This document shows positions 24,830-37,202 of a stretch of 64,000 nucleotides of DNA, piece by piece. The stretch comes from Termitomyces sp. T153 (lineage: Eukaryota > Basidiomycota > Agaricomycetes > Agaricales > Lyophyllaceae). The stretch's first letter is position 1, and the number at the start of each line of letters is the position of its first letter. The stretch is taken from contig JACKQL020000152.1 of NCBI GenBank assembly GCA_018296165.2, positions 1 through 64,000 of the forward strand, in the 5' to 3' direction. The notes beneath the pieces were generated by a model that saw nothing but the letters and a program-made list of their open reading frames with translations, did not search any database and had not been told where the DNA came from. The translations under genes were made by a program, and so were the position numbers.

Positions 24830-25195
24830 CCTCTAGCACCATGATTCTAGACTACACCAGCAAGTGCTTGTACATGGAATGGCACTGCTTGCACCCCAGA
24901 CAAATGGTCACAGGATACTTGGCAGGAAACATGAACTCAGATAATAAATAGGCCTCCCAGCAGACACTGATTCACAAGTTTTTACATTTGGATAGCACTT
25001 GTTCCAGGCCCCTTTCTTGCAAAGAATACATTAAGTTGCTAGAGGGAGAATTGTATGCTTTGTAATGCCCCAAGGTCTTTGATGGCATGGAAGTCCCCCA
25101 CACTAAATGTTATTGCCCTGTTTCTCCATCTGCCCCAGCTCCAGCTGCTATAACCAATCCCACTCTTGCTGTCTCTACCACTGATAAAACCCACT

Positions 25196-26366
25196 TGTTG
25201 CTAAGCACTGTTACCAACATCTCCAAACTATCTTATCTGGACAGCACCTAACTTGGACACAACACAGTTTCACATGAGTCATGTGACTTATTATGTGTGG
25301 TCTAGCCCCAAGGTCTGGAATGACATAGCCATTTTCATGGGATTCTAGCAAACATGAGACTTCTAGATTATGAGCCTCATCATAAGGAGCCTAGTCTTTG
25401 GATCTAGAACAACAAGGTCAAGGCCTTTCCTTAGCAATGATTGCTAGCAACATTACTTAGTGACAATGATACTTCTCCTCAAAATGGATATTAAAGACCA
25501 TGTGACCCCTTACTTATCATTTCTCTTGTCTTGCTTACCAACATACCTCACTGGTGTCTACACTTCAGATATTGATGTTAAGTATGCTCTCTTTTTACTG
25601 ACACCTATTATGCATCTTTTTGACATTGCATACATACACTTGGTTACTATACTGACATCCAGGATGTATCTGGGACACTTTGGCAGATGCTGTTGCTGGC
25701 AGTGACCATTTTTCCTTTCTGAATACCATACTTACAAACAGTATAACTATTGCCTGTACATACAGAGAATCCAATATAGTATCATTCCCTCATAGTATCC
25801 CTCAGCTCTCTTTTAGGCTTCAAACCTCTTCTTATTTGCTCTCTCTCATCATTGTTAAGAATTTAGTAACAAGTTTCAACAACCTCATATTTGCTTTAGC
25901 ATGAGTACCAACTGTAGATACTCTTTAGTGTGTTGCAACTTAATGACACTAGCAATTGCAGCTAGCAACTAGACTGTGCCCTTACCACCCTTGGCAATCT
26001 TCTTTATCACCCTAGTTCTTAGCAATTTCTTTTGCATCCCTATCCCTTTTATCTCTCTTCCTGAACAACTTTTGCATTTCTACCACCTCCATTGTTATTA
26101 ATTACTTAGTCCACCCCTTAACCAACTTATTTCCTTCTCCTCTTTTTAGCAATTTCCACTAGCAACCCTGCATCATTGTCTAGCAATTTAGGCTAGCAAT
26201 AGTGACATTTCTCACATGTCTCCTACATCCATTAGCTCTTGTTTTCTGGGATGTGTACCATCTTGCCCCTATTACTTCCTATTGCCAGCTACTCTGTCTG
26301 GTTGCTCATGGCTTGAGCTTTCTTTTTTTCTCCAGCATGGCAGCTAGGCAGCATAGGAGCACATCA
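25196..26366 (+). mobile_element. repeat B (LTR-like), copy 3
   Basis: This copy starts TGTTGCTAAGCACTG and ends GGAGCACATCA, with near-matching 5-bp flanks (CCACT and CCACC). The 366 bp between copies 2 and 3 hold only a broken coding fragment. Confidence 0.6.
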
Positions 26367-26689
26367 CCACCTCCACTAGTGACAAAGGCAAAACATCTGA
26401 GTCTGCCTCTTGCTCAGCCACATCCATTCTGATTGCTAGTGCTCCTAACTCTCAGCCACTTCTGCATTCATTCTCAAGTATCCTCAATCACCATGTCCCT
26501 TCCTGTCAGGACCCATACCATTTCTCCCTTCCCTTCACCATTATCCAACCTCAGATTCTACACAGTTCCTCTCTGGATCTCAGCCACACCCCCAGATCTC
26601 AGCCACAGTCCTGTTTCAACCACATCCAGGTTAGGTTATAGCCACTCCTAGGACTGCTTTTCCTGTTCCAAATCATTTCCACAGGCCCA

Positions 26690-26935
26690 GATCACTTTTA
26701 CAGGTTCAGATCACTTCCACCTGTCCCAGATCATTTTCACCTGTCCCAGATCACTTCCAGGACTGCTTCCCTTGTTCCAGATCACTTCCTCATGACTTAG
26801 ATTACTTCTTGCTATGACTTAGATCACTTTCACCTGACTTAGATCACTTCTACCTGACTTAGATCACTTCCACTTGACTTAGATCACTTCCACTTGTGTT
26901 AGATCACTCCCACCTGACTTAGATCACTTCCAGCT
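26690..26935. repeat. ~20-bp tandem repeat array (minisatellite)
   Basis: About ten units based on AGATCACTTCCACCTGACTT lie in a row, with variants. Immediately downstream is a TATA-like box (CTATATAAGG at about 26959-26968). The array is therefore probably the repeated enhancer part of a decayed LTR or leader driving the + strand element that follows. Confidence 0.7.
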
Positions 26936-28743
26936 TCCCCTTTTGGTAGTGTCCTACAGCTATATAAGGTCCCCTAGTCTGTAGCTACACTCCAGTCTTG
27001 AGATTACCCATTGTGTCTGCTTTTTATTTGTATTCATCCTCCTGTCTCTTTCTCTTCAATCTATCAGTTTCCAGGTTTATATTTCCCAGTTCTCTTATTT
27101 CTCAACTCAACCACATACTTGTTGGCTATCAAGTCTGCCCAGATGGTTCTTTTACTCTGTAGGAGCCCTTCTAGGGTCAAGAGATCCTGACACCCCCCAA
27201 CACTTGCACCTTTGCTGCTCCCAACATGAAACAGAATGGCACCTACTAAACAATGCCCCCAATCTATGACATTGAACAACCCAAGGCTGTTTTTGACTGT
27301 GTACTTCAAACCAAGGTTACTGTCTCTGTTGGTTAACTCTGCTCCCTCTCCTCCAACATTCACAATCAGTTTTGCATGACCATCACTGCCAAGTGCAATC
27401 TGGTCACCAATGTCACTGCCACCAACAACTTAGAACCTCTGGAACATGATGCTTCAATTGAGGAGATTCTGCCAACCTTTGCTTACAATAATGCCACCTT
27501 CAGTTTGTCCTCAAATGTTGCTACCTTCCAAGGTCTCCTAGAAAACCTAGCACCTGTCACCTCCATCAATTCAGTTGAAGCCTACATCAATTGGTACTGC
27601 CTGGTCAAGATCCTGTTGTACTCACTTGCACTAAGAAAGCTCAATTTATTTGGTCTATTATCATGCTCATCAATAATTGTGAAGAAATCAAGTGCATTGT
27701 GAATAGTGGGTCCCAAATCATCTTTATGTTGGCTGAATTTAACAGCCAATTGTTGCTAACTTATGATCTGAGTGTTGTTCTCAACATCCAGGGCACAAAC
27801 AGCACTATAGATTAGTTGCTAGGCATAGTACACAATGTTCCTTGCACCATTGCAACATCACTATTCACATTCTCCATTCCCCAGGCTATGACATTCTCCC
27901 AGCCACCCTTTTATGTTTTGACTCAGTGTTGTTAAGACCCTTAAAGACCAAGAAATGGTGCTAACAATCACTGATCCTGACACTGGCTTTTGGCACATCA
28001 TACTAATGTTTCCCAAAGGCAAGCCCAAGTGACCTTGCCAGCAGTCTTGCTACAACAACAATAACACACCCCACCAAAGGTGCAACCACCACCACCATGA
28101 TTAGCAAATGGTGCTAGCAACTTGGCACTAGCAATCAAAAATGCTCATCAGACTGGACAAGTTTTTATTGTTTCCTATGCTGAATTGAACAATGATATCT
28201 TTTCTACAGCTCTATACTTACAGAAAACCCAGAAAGCCCTGCTCTTTCCTACTTCTATGCTACTGCTCCTTTTCTTTCCAATTGCCTGCTACCTGCCAAT
28301 TCTTACATTATATCTGCAGACATTTCTAATCCCCAAAGTCTTGGATTAGTTACAACCACTCTCAACTCCAGTTCTACCAATGTTGCTACAGACATCTTTG
28401 TTCAATATCTGTTTCCTGCCATTTACATTGCTAACAAAAATAAACAAAAAGGTGTCCAGGTCAAAAAGAAATACAAACTCATTGCTTTGAAAACCAAACT
28501 TGTTACCAGCCAAGTTTCAGAAGATTTTTGCATCAAATGCAAAATTGTTAGCAACTTCCTTGCAAATGACACCACCCCTTGACTCTAATCCTACCACCCT
28601 TTGTACCAACCAGATGCTTGACTGACAAATGCAAAGCAACCTTTATTAGTGAACACAATACCAGCTTCCTCACTAGCAACAAATTCAACATATTGGTCAA
28701 CCTTGTCACTAAGCAAAAATCAAGCTGCTGCTTGTGATGATGA

Positions 28744-29619
28744 TGCAAAAGTAAGTTTTGATGCCGTCAATTGATCGGATCAACAGATCAAACTTTGTTT
28801 TTACAGAGTTTTGGAGGCTTCAGTTACATGAAAGCTCACTTGGACGTTACAGTCATAGGTATAGATTTAAATTGATTTATTTGTTAGCTGAGACGGCCTC
28901 AAACTATTGAATGGGTCCAAACAAATATATATAATTAAAACCCAAAACAACTAAATACTCGTAGGCCTAAGTTAGCTGCTCCCTGGGGCTAGCCGAGCCG
29001 TGGTACGTTGTTGCTTGCCCTCTCCCCCAATCCTGCTCTCCTTTTTATAGGTCGTCATACACGCACGGACCCGGCTGCTTTTCATGCGCGCCCATAGGTT
29101 TACCGTGTGGTTTTTCTTGGCCTTTCTCCGTTATTGGCTGGCCGTTTGCGATGACATGCTGGGTCGGGGTTACTCGGCTTTTTGTTCATCCAACCTCTTT
29201 CCTCTTGCTCTTTTTCCTTCCACCTTTTTCTCCCATAGCCTTCATGCGGTTTGTATGGCTGTCAGCTTGGATTCCTAGGTGGTCCGGCATCTGGTATTGA
29301 GGGGAATAGGGTTCTATCATTGCGTTTTTAGACGTTCATGGCTGTCCTCGGCGTCGGTTATCTTTCTAGCCGGGTTGCCGAGCACAGCCATTGATCATCG
29401 ATCAAATGCGTGACCAGCTTTTGCTCTCAACATCATCATTCCTGCTGGCATTGTTGTCTGCATGCTTTTGGGTTCCTCGGTGATACTCTATTATTCTAGG
29501 TACATTCTTATGCCTACAGTTTTTGGCATCTTACCCAAGCCTACAGTTTTCAGCTTGTTTTTATGGTAATTTCCCTAGTTCTTATTCAACCTGTCTCAAA
29601 GTACGAGACAGGCATATCA
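28744..29619 (-). repeat. 3' LTR of the young gypsy element
   Basis: 876 bp, with ends TG...CA (+ strand TGCAAAAG to GGCATATCA). It is CpG-rich (about 28 CpG in 28960-29420), in contrast to the internal region. A TATAAAAAG box reads on the - strand at about 29041-29050. Confidence 0.92.
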
Positions 29620-29629
29620 CCTCTCCTGC
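29620..29629 (-). promoter_or_regulatory. polypurine tract of the young gypsy element
   Basis: On the - strand GCAGGAGAGG directly precedes the TGATATG start of the 3' LTR. Position and composition are those of a plus-strand DNA primer site, and it confirms the LTR boundary. Confidence 0.75.
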
Positions 29630-29824
29630 ACCATTTTACTGACTGCCCCCAGTCAGGTCTCTGCGTCTTCGCTTGAGTGCTGACCCCACGCACGATCAAT
29701 TCCCCCAGAAAATTTTGACAAACAACTGAATTCTTTTTGGTCAAAATTTTCTTTTTTCTTTTCCTCGATCGTACTCGCCGTCCTATAAGGACACCCTCGA
29801 CACTACACCTTTTTCCATGCAACA

Positions 29825-30533
29825 ATGGCCCCCAACCATTCCATTCCCACTGCTCCTTGCAAAAACCCTGTGGGTCCCACCGCCAAACTTCCTTGTGCAC
29901 CTCCAACTGCTTGTTCAAGTTCTGGCCAGAACTCGCCTGACAATTTCGCCCTTCTCCAGCGCTCTGTCAAGCGTGATGCGCATCAAGTCATCTTAGCAGT
30001 CCTCCAGCTTCCCCTGTTCGCCCAGGCCGTCATTGGCTTCTGCAGGGTTGCAGCCGGCATCCCTGGAACTCAGGCTGACCGCGCCCGATATCTTGGTACC
30101 ATGCAGCTGGTGAGTCCCCTTTCCGTCTTTTCCTTTCCTTCTTCATCCTTCTTCTCCTCGCTTCAGCGCTTTGCCAACCAGGCCAACTTCCCGCGTATTG
30201 CCAAGCAAAAGGGTCTTTTTGACTCCCTGACCGCCACCCTCCCAGTGATCGATCATGATGCTGCTAACGATTCCACCAACATTCAGTCCTTCCTCACGTT
30301 TGCCTTGCCTGTCTTGACAAAACTCTTGGCCCCTCCGATGTCAAACGCACCGGAGATCTGCTCAACGATCTGCAAGTTTCACCTGAGGTATTTCTCCTTT
30401 CTGACTTTCCCAACTCGTTTTTATTTACTTTAGCATCCCAGATCGTCGATTCTGACTCCGATATTGAAATCACCCCTTCATCCCCAAAAAATCCCTGTCC
30501 CCCCATACTCATACAAGAGGCCGCCGCATTGTA
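29825..30533 (+). CDS. antisense frame between integrase and 3' LTR
   Basis: A long open frame starts with ATG at 29825 (MAPNHSIPTAPCKNP...), antisense to gag-pol. A TATAAGG box (29784-29790) and a pyrimidine-rich stretch lie upstream. A possible 57-bp intron (30110-30166, GTGAGT...TTCAG) keeps the frame. Near 30290 a second frame becomes the more plausible one (DKTLGPSDVKRTGDLLND), so there may be a frameshift, and a further intron may follow (30393 on). The region keeps CpG and a biased, open frame while gag-pol is eroded. No domain is recognised. Antisense extra frames at this position are known in some LTR retrotransposons; whether this one is expressed is unknown. Confidence 0.4.
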
Positions 30534-30906
30534 AGCATTGGCGCTGCCTTTGCTTAAATTAGCATAGCTACTTTTGACCACCCTACTCATAACAAAATTT
30601 CCCCCTTCATTTCCTTAATTTTGCAACCCCTAAATATAATGCCCTTAACCCCAAAAATGTGTGATCTTAAGTCTTTTAAACTTATTTTTGATTTTAAGCA
30701 AAATTTTAAACTTTTCATCAATTTTTGGGGCTATTGTCCACTTTAATCATGTCATCGTCTAGAGGCTCATGAAGCTTTATAGATCTGAAAGACAGATCTG
30801 ACATAGCATTTATGGTAGGCCTTTGTAGTTCCTCCCTTAACTCTTTTAACTTTTCTGGAGTGATATCCACCCATTGCTCTAGGCTCTGGGATAGCTCCAA
30901 TCGTCC

Positions 30907-31971
30907 TCAAGCTTTATAAGGGACTATTCTAAAAGCCGCAACTCTGGTCTGCCAAACTGACCCATCCAGTTCTGCCACAATGTAATTACCACCCTTGGTC
31001 TTAGCAATTACTACCATTGGACCATGAAAACGGGGCAGCATTTTAGCACTGTGTGAACTTTCCATAATCATATTCTTGACCAAGACTAAGTCCAGAGGCT
31101 TGAAATGGAAGTCTTTGATAGAGTGTTTATGCTCTTCTGCAAACTTCAAGGCCCATTGGAGTTTGTCCTTCCCAACTCTTTCTCTCATCTCTTCTACATG
31201 TTGGTGGTGCTTGGCTAAGGCCCTAGCACGATAACCAATCAACTCTTCTGTAGATAATGGGCCTTCTGGTAATTCTATTAACCAGGTAGCCTCTACCAAG
31301 TCCAAAGGTAGAGTTGGATGGGCTCCAGTGACCATGAAGTATGGTGAACATCCAAATCTCTGCCGGATAGTAATGCGATCACTCCACATTACATGGAAGA
31401 AGAACCAAAACCATTTAGTGCGATCCTCACAAGCTTTGAATAAAGCTTGCCTGACATCCCAATGTGGTCTTTCAATTTTGCCATTAGCTTGAGAGTTGTA
31501 TGGAGAGATGGCAATGCCTCTGATTCCATATTTATTCTCTATCCAAGCTGTGACCTTTTTGAATTGTCCAGCATTATCAGTGATGATTTCTGCAATGCAA
31601 CCCCAGCGACAAATTATATCCTCAAACAACCATTGACCAATTGTTTTGTGGTTCTCCTTGCGCAGAGGCCTCCCCTCCATCCATGAAGACAGTGCACACC
31701 TACCATGGACAATATACTTGCAGCCATTTGAAGCTGGAGTCATGTGCATGGTGTCAATGTGGATTGTTTGGAAGATAGAGGGTGTATAGGTCACTGTGGG
31801 AGCTCTGTTTACAACTGTCTTCTGACATATCTGACAGTTGTGACAAGTCCCAACATACCACTGTACATCTCCATCAATCCCTGGCCACCAAAATCGTTCT
31901 TGTATTAACATTTTGGTTACATAAGTCCCTCTATGCCCTAAAGCATCATGGGCTGATTTAAGCATGAACAT
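30907..31971 (-). pseudogene. integrase domain of the young gypsy element
   Basis: The 354-codon open segment begins with the HHCC zinc-binding region (HDALGHRG...CHNCQIC). The catalytic core follows with D (HIDTMHM), D (ITDNAGQF) and E (GKIERPHWD) in D,D-35-E spacing. A C-terminal part resembling a chromatin- or DNA-binding tail ends at a TGA at 30907-30909. The same frame continues beyond this stop to 30718 (LSQSLEQWVDITPEKLKELR). A second TGA at 31972-31974 separates it from the upstream linker (31975-32328). Confidence 0.85.
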
Positions 31972-34518
31972 TCACTTATCAATATTGACTACTAGCTTAT
32001 GCCTAGCCTCATGATTGCACTTGTACAGTCTCCCCTTTTGATCAAAGAAGAACTGTCTTGCAAACCTCTTGAACTTGTCTGGGTCCCAACCCTTCAAACC
32101 TTCAGGTTCTTTGCTTGGGTCTTGTAGCCAGCTTTGTACAATTGGTAGTAAGTCATCCCACTGTTCACTCTCACCACCCTTCCTATGTTCTAAGTAGGCT
32201 TGTAAGTCTGCTTCCTTTTCTTCCTCAGTACCTTCTGTGGGTAACAGAGGCTGAGAAAGAGATAGTACTGCAACAGGATCTACTCTAGATGTCTGCTGCT
32301 GACTTAAAACTGCCTTCCTAAGTTCCATCTCTTGAGACCTTGCTCTATCAAGTTCTTGTTCAAAGTCTGCTACTTCAGTGGCTACTGCATGTAGATAGCC
32401 ACCTCAAGTGTCAATTTGATCTGCAAACTCTTCAAGTGCTAAGGGTTGCCAATCCTCCCAGCCTGGTTCATTGTTGGTTTTGTCTGGATATTCAAAGTGC
32501 ATAGTCTTTGGAGTGTCCACCAACTCTGGATTAACAGGTGGGTACTCCTCATCTCCTGGCTGCTTGAGCCTCCTAGACAGGCCATCAACACTAAAGGTCT
32601 TTCCTGGCACATGTCTCAAAGTAAAATGATAGAGTAGGACATCCTCAATCCATCTCATGATGGTGGCATTAGGTCCTACTCCCGGATTGCTTAGCATTCC
32701 CTTCAAATACTTGGCATCTGTCTCCACTACAAGCTTCCTACAACCAACTAGCCAATACTTATTAGCTTGCAAGGCTCTCATCAAACCATAGAGTTCTCTC
32801 TTAAGTTGTGAGAATCTTGCCTCTCTCTCATTCAAGGTGATGGATCCTAGCTTAGCACAAGTGCGTTGCCTAGGATTGTCTGGAGCTTCCTGGAAGATTC
32901 CAAAGCCCACTGCCATCCAAGAAGTGTCAACTGATAAGACCACTGCCCCTCCTGACTCATAGTCAAGTGGTTTTTAGAGGTGTACTTTCAGCTAGCAACT
33001 TCTTCAACTGAGCCATTGCTGACTGCTGTTCCTCACCCCAAACAAATGGTGTGTGGTTTTGAGTCAATTTGTTGATGGGTGCAGCCACTTTAGCATAGTC
33101 CTTAATGAACATCCTAAAGGTACCACAAGTACCTAGGAAAGCTCTGACATCTGACTTGTCCTGGAAATCACCCCACCCCATAACAATGGCCAACCGCTTG
33201 GTCTCAGGTTTCTGTCCCTCATAGGAACACCTATGTCCAACCACTACAATCTCATCTGCACAGACTACTGACTTCTTCCCAGAGAAAGTCCCTCCAGCAT
33301 ATTTGATTCTTTGTAACACTCTGTTTACATTCTGCAGATGTTCCCATACAAATCTCCTAATGCCTGGGTTTTCTGGGATAACTTCATAGCCTCCATCTGG
33401 TAATTCATACCTGTGAGGTGGACCTCTGATTGGCACATCATCAATGTATGGCCAAGTTACATGAGGTATCTCATCTTTCAAGATGAAGGTAATGTCATCA
33501 TGAAGGATTGGTACTGAATTTGTCCAGCCCATTGGCAGGGTTACCAACCTTAGAGCACCAAAGGGTGTCTGAAAGGTGGTATAGTCCCTAGACCTCACAT
33601 CCATCACTCTTTCATCATATCCCACATACAAGTCAAAGATTCCTCCACAAGCTCTGCCAGCAAAGTGACTAGCTAACTCTTCAGTTGCTGGTGGCAACTC
33701 AGAATGTGCTATGGTCACTTTGTTTAAAGGTTCCAAGCTGTGAACTATCCTCAAACTCTCACCATCCTTCTTCAATACTGTGAACCACTAGGATCTGTAT
33801 GAAGAGTTGGATGGCTCATATACTCCTGCCTCAATTTTCTGCTTTATCATCTGGCAGATTTTATCTCTGAGCCCAGGTGCAATGGGAATGTTCTTCAATA
33901 CCCAGGGGGTGTGAGGAATTACTGGCATTACTACAGGAGGGAAGAATTCCTCTTTGAGCCTACCTCTTTGAGAATCATCCCATGCAAAAGCCTCATTCTG
34001 CAGCATCATTAGATGATGTACTGCCTTCATCTCCTCTGGCCATAAGAAACCATCATCATGTACTTGGTCAATGATTTCCTTGCACTCAGCAGTGTACCTC
34101 CTTGTGGGTTTGAACTCAGGTGGTTTGGGTCCAACTGTGGCATGTCTGCTAGTGGATCTCCAGTGATACACCTTTCAATTCTGAACTCCTCAAGAGAGGT
34201 TCCTAGTACAGGTTTCACCTTTCTAGCAACAGGTTTGTATTTCTTAGAGAATACTTGTGCAGTTTCCCCCACACCTGTTTTTAGCTCTAAGCTTCCCTGC
34301 TGTACTAAGACCTCCTCTAACTCCTCTGGTATCTGACACAACTGCCCATTTAGATAGGCTGCTAAAGTCTTCTCATCTCTTCCTTCCACATCTCCCTCTG
34401 CAGCAAAGGCCTGCAGATACACATCTCTCAACTCCTGGTTCTTGAACTCACTATGATCTATAGTGTATCCAGTCACCACTACTTCACCATTCTCCTTTTC
34501 TCCAATCATCACTGCCAC
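31972..34518 (-). pseudogene. reverse transcriptase, RNase H and linker of the young gypsy element
   Basis: Reverse transcriptase (33775-32963) shows the catalytic WPYIDDVPIRGP and LVTLPMGWTNSVP. RNase H (32943-32404) shows the four acidic positions in VDTSW, LKRELYG, ETDAKYL and SVDGLSRR. Breaks seen: a frame change near 34030-34170, an in-frame TAG at 33788, a frame change at an A-run near 32960, and TGA at 32404 and 31972. The - strand frame opens at 34518 (VMIGEKENGEVVV). Confidence 0.85.
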
Positions 34519-34550
34519 CTCTCCCTGGTCACTGACCAGATCATTGAGAT

Positions 34551-37061
34551 TTAAAATTTTGGATTACTATCTTCTCCAACACCTGCTTTTGGCACCTTTC
34601 CTCTTTGAAGAGTGGGCAGGGCTGTCCAGCGACCAGTATTAGGATCTCTGATAGTTATGATGGCACTGCCATCTTGAAGGTTTTGTATGTTGCTCTCTGT
34701 CAGTGTGTCAAATGGACGACCCAACAAGACAGTATAAGCTGGCTTGACAAAGATATGCACTTGTAGATAAATAGTGAAGCCTTCAGCAAAAGTAAATGGC
34801 ACATTTTTGGCTAAACCAACTGATGTATTCACTTGACTGTTGGCACTCTCCATCCTTAAGCATATGTCTGGATCCCAAGTCAATCCTAAACAAAGTGCCT
34901 CATCTAGTGCCATACAGACTATCTGAGAACCACTATCTAGAATTGTCTCTACTTGTCCCCTCTGATTGACAATGGGGTTCAAGGATCTCAACACTTGCAA
35001 ATCTCTAGCCACATATACCACTACTGGCTTTTCTCCTAGAGGGATATTTTCCAAGTAAGTGGCTACACAATCCTGATGCACTACTGCACCAGTAGGCAAA
35101 TCATCCTGTGTCCCATCTGCAATGAAATAGGTTGCCATTGGTAGGTCATTGACATCTACTTTGTCAGGTGGTTTCTTCTCCCTTACAGTCTGCTGTTGAA
35201 CTGCTACTCTTGGGATATTAGGATCCCTAGACTGAGTCCCTGATTTGAGAGTCAATTTTTGTATCATTGCCTCCCTTAATCCAGGAGCCACATCTAACAG
35301 TTCTCCAGTACTGAAAGGTACAGTAGCCTCCCAGAGCTTATCAATGGTCCTATCCCACTCCTTCCTCTTTGTTCCTGTTAAGGAACTTTTAACAGTGTCC
35401 TGCACTGGCAAGTCTGGTCCCTCATTGAGGGCTGGAACCTTCTCAAAAGGTAGGTCCAGTTTTGGTGCAACTCTAGGTGGAATCACCAGAGTTAGCTTTT
35501 CTTTCCAGGGTTTTTCAGGGGTTCTCTCTGGCAATGAGGATACTCCTGGGTGAGATGCCTCTTTCCTAATTGCCTTCATTGAGTTATTCAAAAATCCTTA
35601 GAGGAAGACTTCTGTCCCTCAGGACTGGCTGTGTTTCTTGTGTTGATCAACACACTGAGCATCTCAGCCATTTTATTGAAACCTTTCTCCAAGTCTCCCA
35701 AGCGGTCTGACTCCTTATATTGAAGGCACTCTAGCATGTCATCTCTTGTGTCTCTAGCAGAGTTCACATAGGTAGAGTAAGTGACTGTCTCTGGAGGGTC
35801 ATCTTCTGGCCATCCAAAGTACATATTCACCTGCTTATCATGTACTTGTGCTAATCTAGCATGAGGAGATATACCAGCAGGATCCCTAGGTAAAGGAGCA
35901 CCATTAGGTAGCCTGGCTCTCCCTTCCAATAGGATGATCCATCCTTTTTGTACATCTCCCTTGATGACTTCACACTCTGAGATTCTATGTCCAGTTTGCC
36001 AACAATAGAAGCAAGTAATACCACTTCTTCCAGAAGTTGGAAATGTAGGAGGCCCTTCTGCCCTTATACCCTGGCTCCCTTTGGTATTTAAGAAGGTATT
36101 GCGCATGTCCAGCTGACCAGCTTGCAAAGCTTGCATGGTACTCTGGATGCTCCCCATTTGTTTCCCAATGGTAACCACAGCATCTTGTAGATGAGCCATT
36201 TTCTCCTCCACTTCCTCCTCCTTAATGTTCCCCCTTCTAATTTCTATTTTTTCTATTTTCTCCTCTCTAAGGCTCCTTATAGTAGCACCATCTATCAAGG
36301 TCCCTACTACTGTCAGCACTTCTGATAGGTCATATTTGTTGTCCTTGTGCCTATTCCTAGCAGGGTCTTTGTAGTGGCCATATCTACTGATCAACCTCTC
36401 CTCAATCACATCTCCAAAAGCTGGTGTAAAGCACCCCAGGAATTTGTCTACCAGAGACCCATTCCCAGTGACATTAGCCAACTTCTTAGCTTCAGCTCTA
36501 AATTTCCTTATTAAAGAATGGATCTCTGTAGTGTCATTCCTACTAAGTCTGGCATGTTCTCTGCAGATTCTGTCCAGGTTTGCAACACTACCTGTGTCAT
36601 CCACTGCTTCTGGATAAGACTCCTTAATCTCTTTCTCAAAAGCAGACCAAGTATAGTCATCTCCAAAGGAATCAAAGCCCAGCCATTCCTGTTCAGTCTG
36701 AGCATCCACATACTCCAAAATTCTCTTTTTCCTTTCCTTATCTCCTTGGATCCCAGCATGCTCAAACAGAGAGACCATCCTTTGTAAAAAAGCGACGAAC
36801 CTCAGAGGGCTCAGTGTGCTTAAACTTAGGTGCATCCCTGCTGTCAGGCAGTGGTAGTTTATATCTGATATTTTGCTCCATAATTGAGGCAGTAGAAACT
36901 GGTTGAGTAGTAGGGCACAGTTCTTTTGGTGAGCTTGAAATTACTTTCTCAGTCCGAAGTTTTCTCTTTCTGAGTAAGGTTTCAGGATCAGGCAAAAAGG
37001 ACTTTGAACCACTGCTATTGGTCCTAGTTTCTCTTTTCCTTAATGTAACAGAGTTTTTCAC
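34551..37061 (-). pseudogene. gag and protease of the young gypsy element
   Basis: Gag (from about 37061, main part 36835-35588) ends with a CCHC knuckle, CFYCWQTGHRISEC. A T-run near 36790 carries a one-base shift between the first ~90 codons and the rest. The protease frame (35591-34551) overlaps the gag stop by four bases in another frame, which may be a normal frameshift arrangement. It contains the active site LDSGSQIVC and a flap/core ending in VLLGRPFD. Confidence 0.8.
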
Positions 37062-37179
37062 CTTGGTTGCAATAACTTCAGGTGTTTTGGGCCAAGACCC
37101 AGGTGGTGCAAAACTAATGTTTCACAAGGGTTGGACTTCCTTAAGGAAATCCAAAAATGAGTTTTTGTGCAACAAAAGC

Positions 37180-37197
37180 CCCTTGCAGTGGGCTCCA
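37180..37197 (-). promoter_or_regulatory. probable primer-binding site of the young gypsy element
   Basis: Five bases inside the 5' LTR, the - strand reads TGGAGCCCACTGCAAGGG. The TGG start and position are those of a tRNA-primed site. I cannot name the tRNA. Confidence 0.5.
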
Positions 37198-37202
37198 GAG
37201 GA

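Noticed and set aside
26690..26935. CRISPR-like array
   Set aside because: The units are ~20 bp, directly adjacent and imperfect, with no spacers; this is a minisatellite in a eukaryotic repeat.
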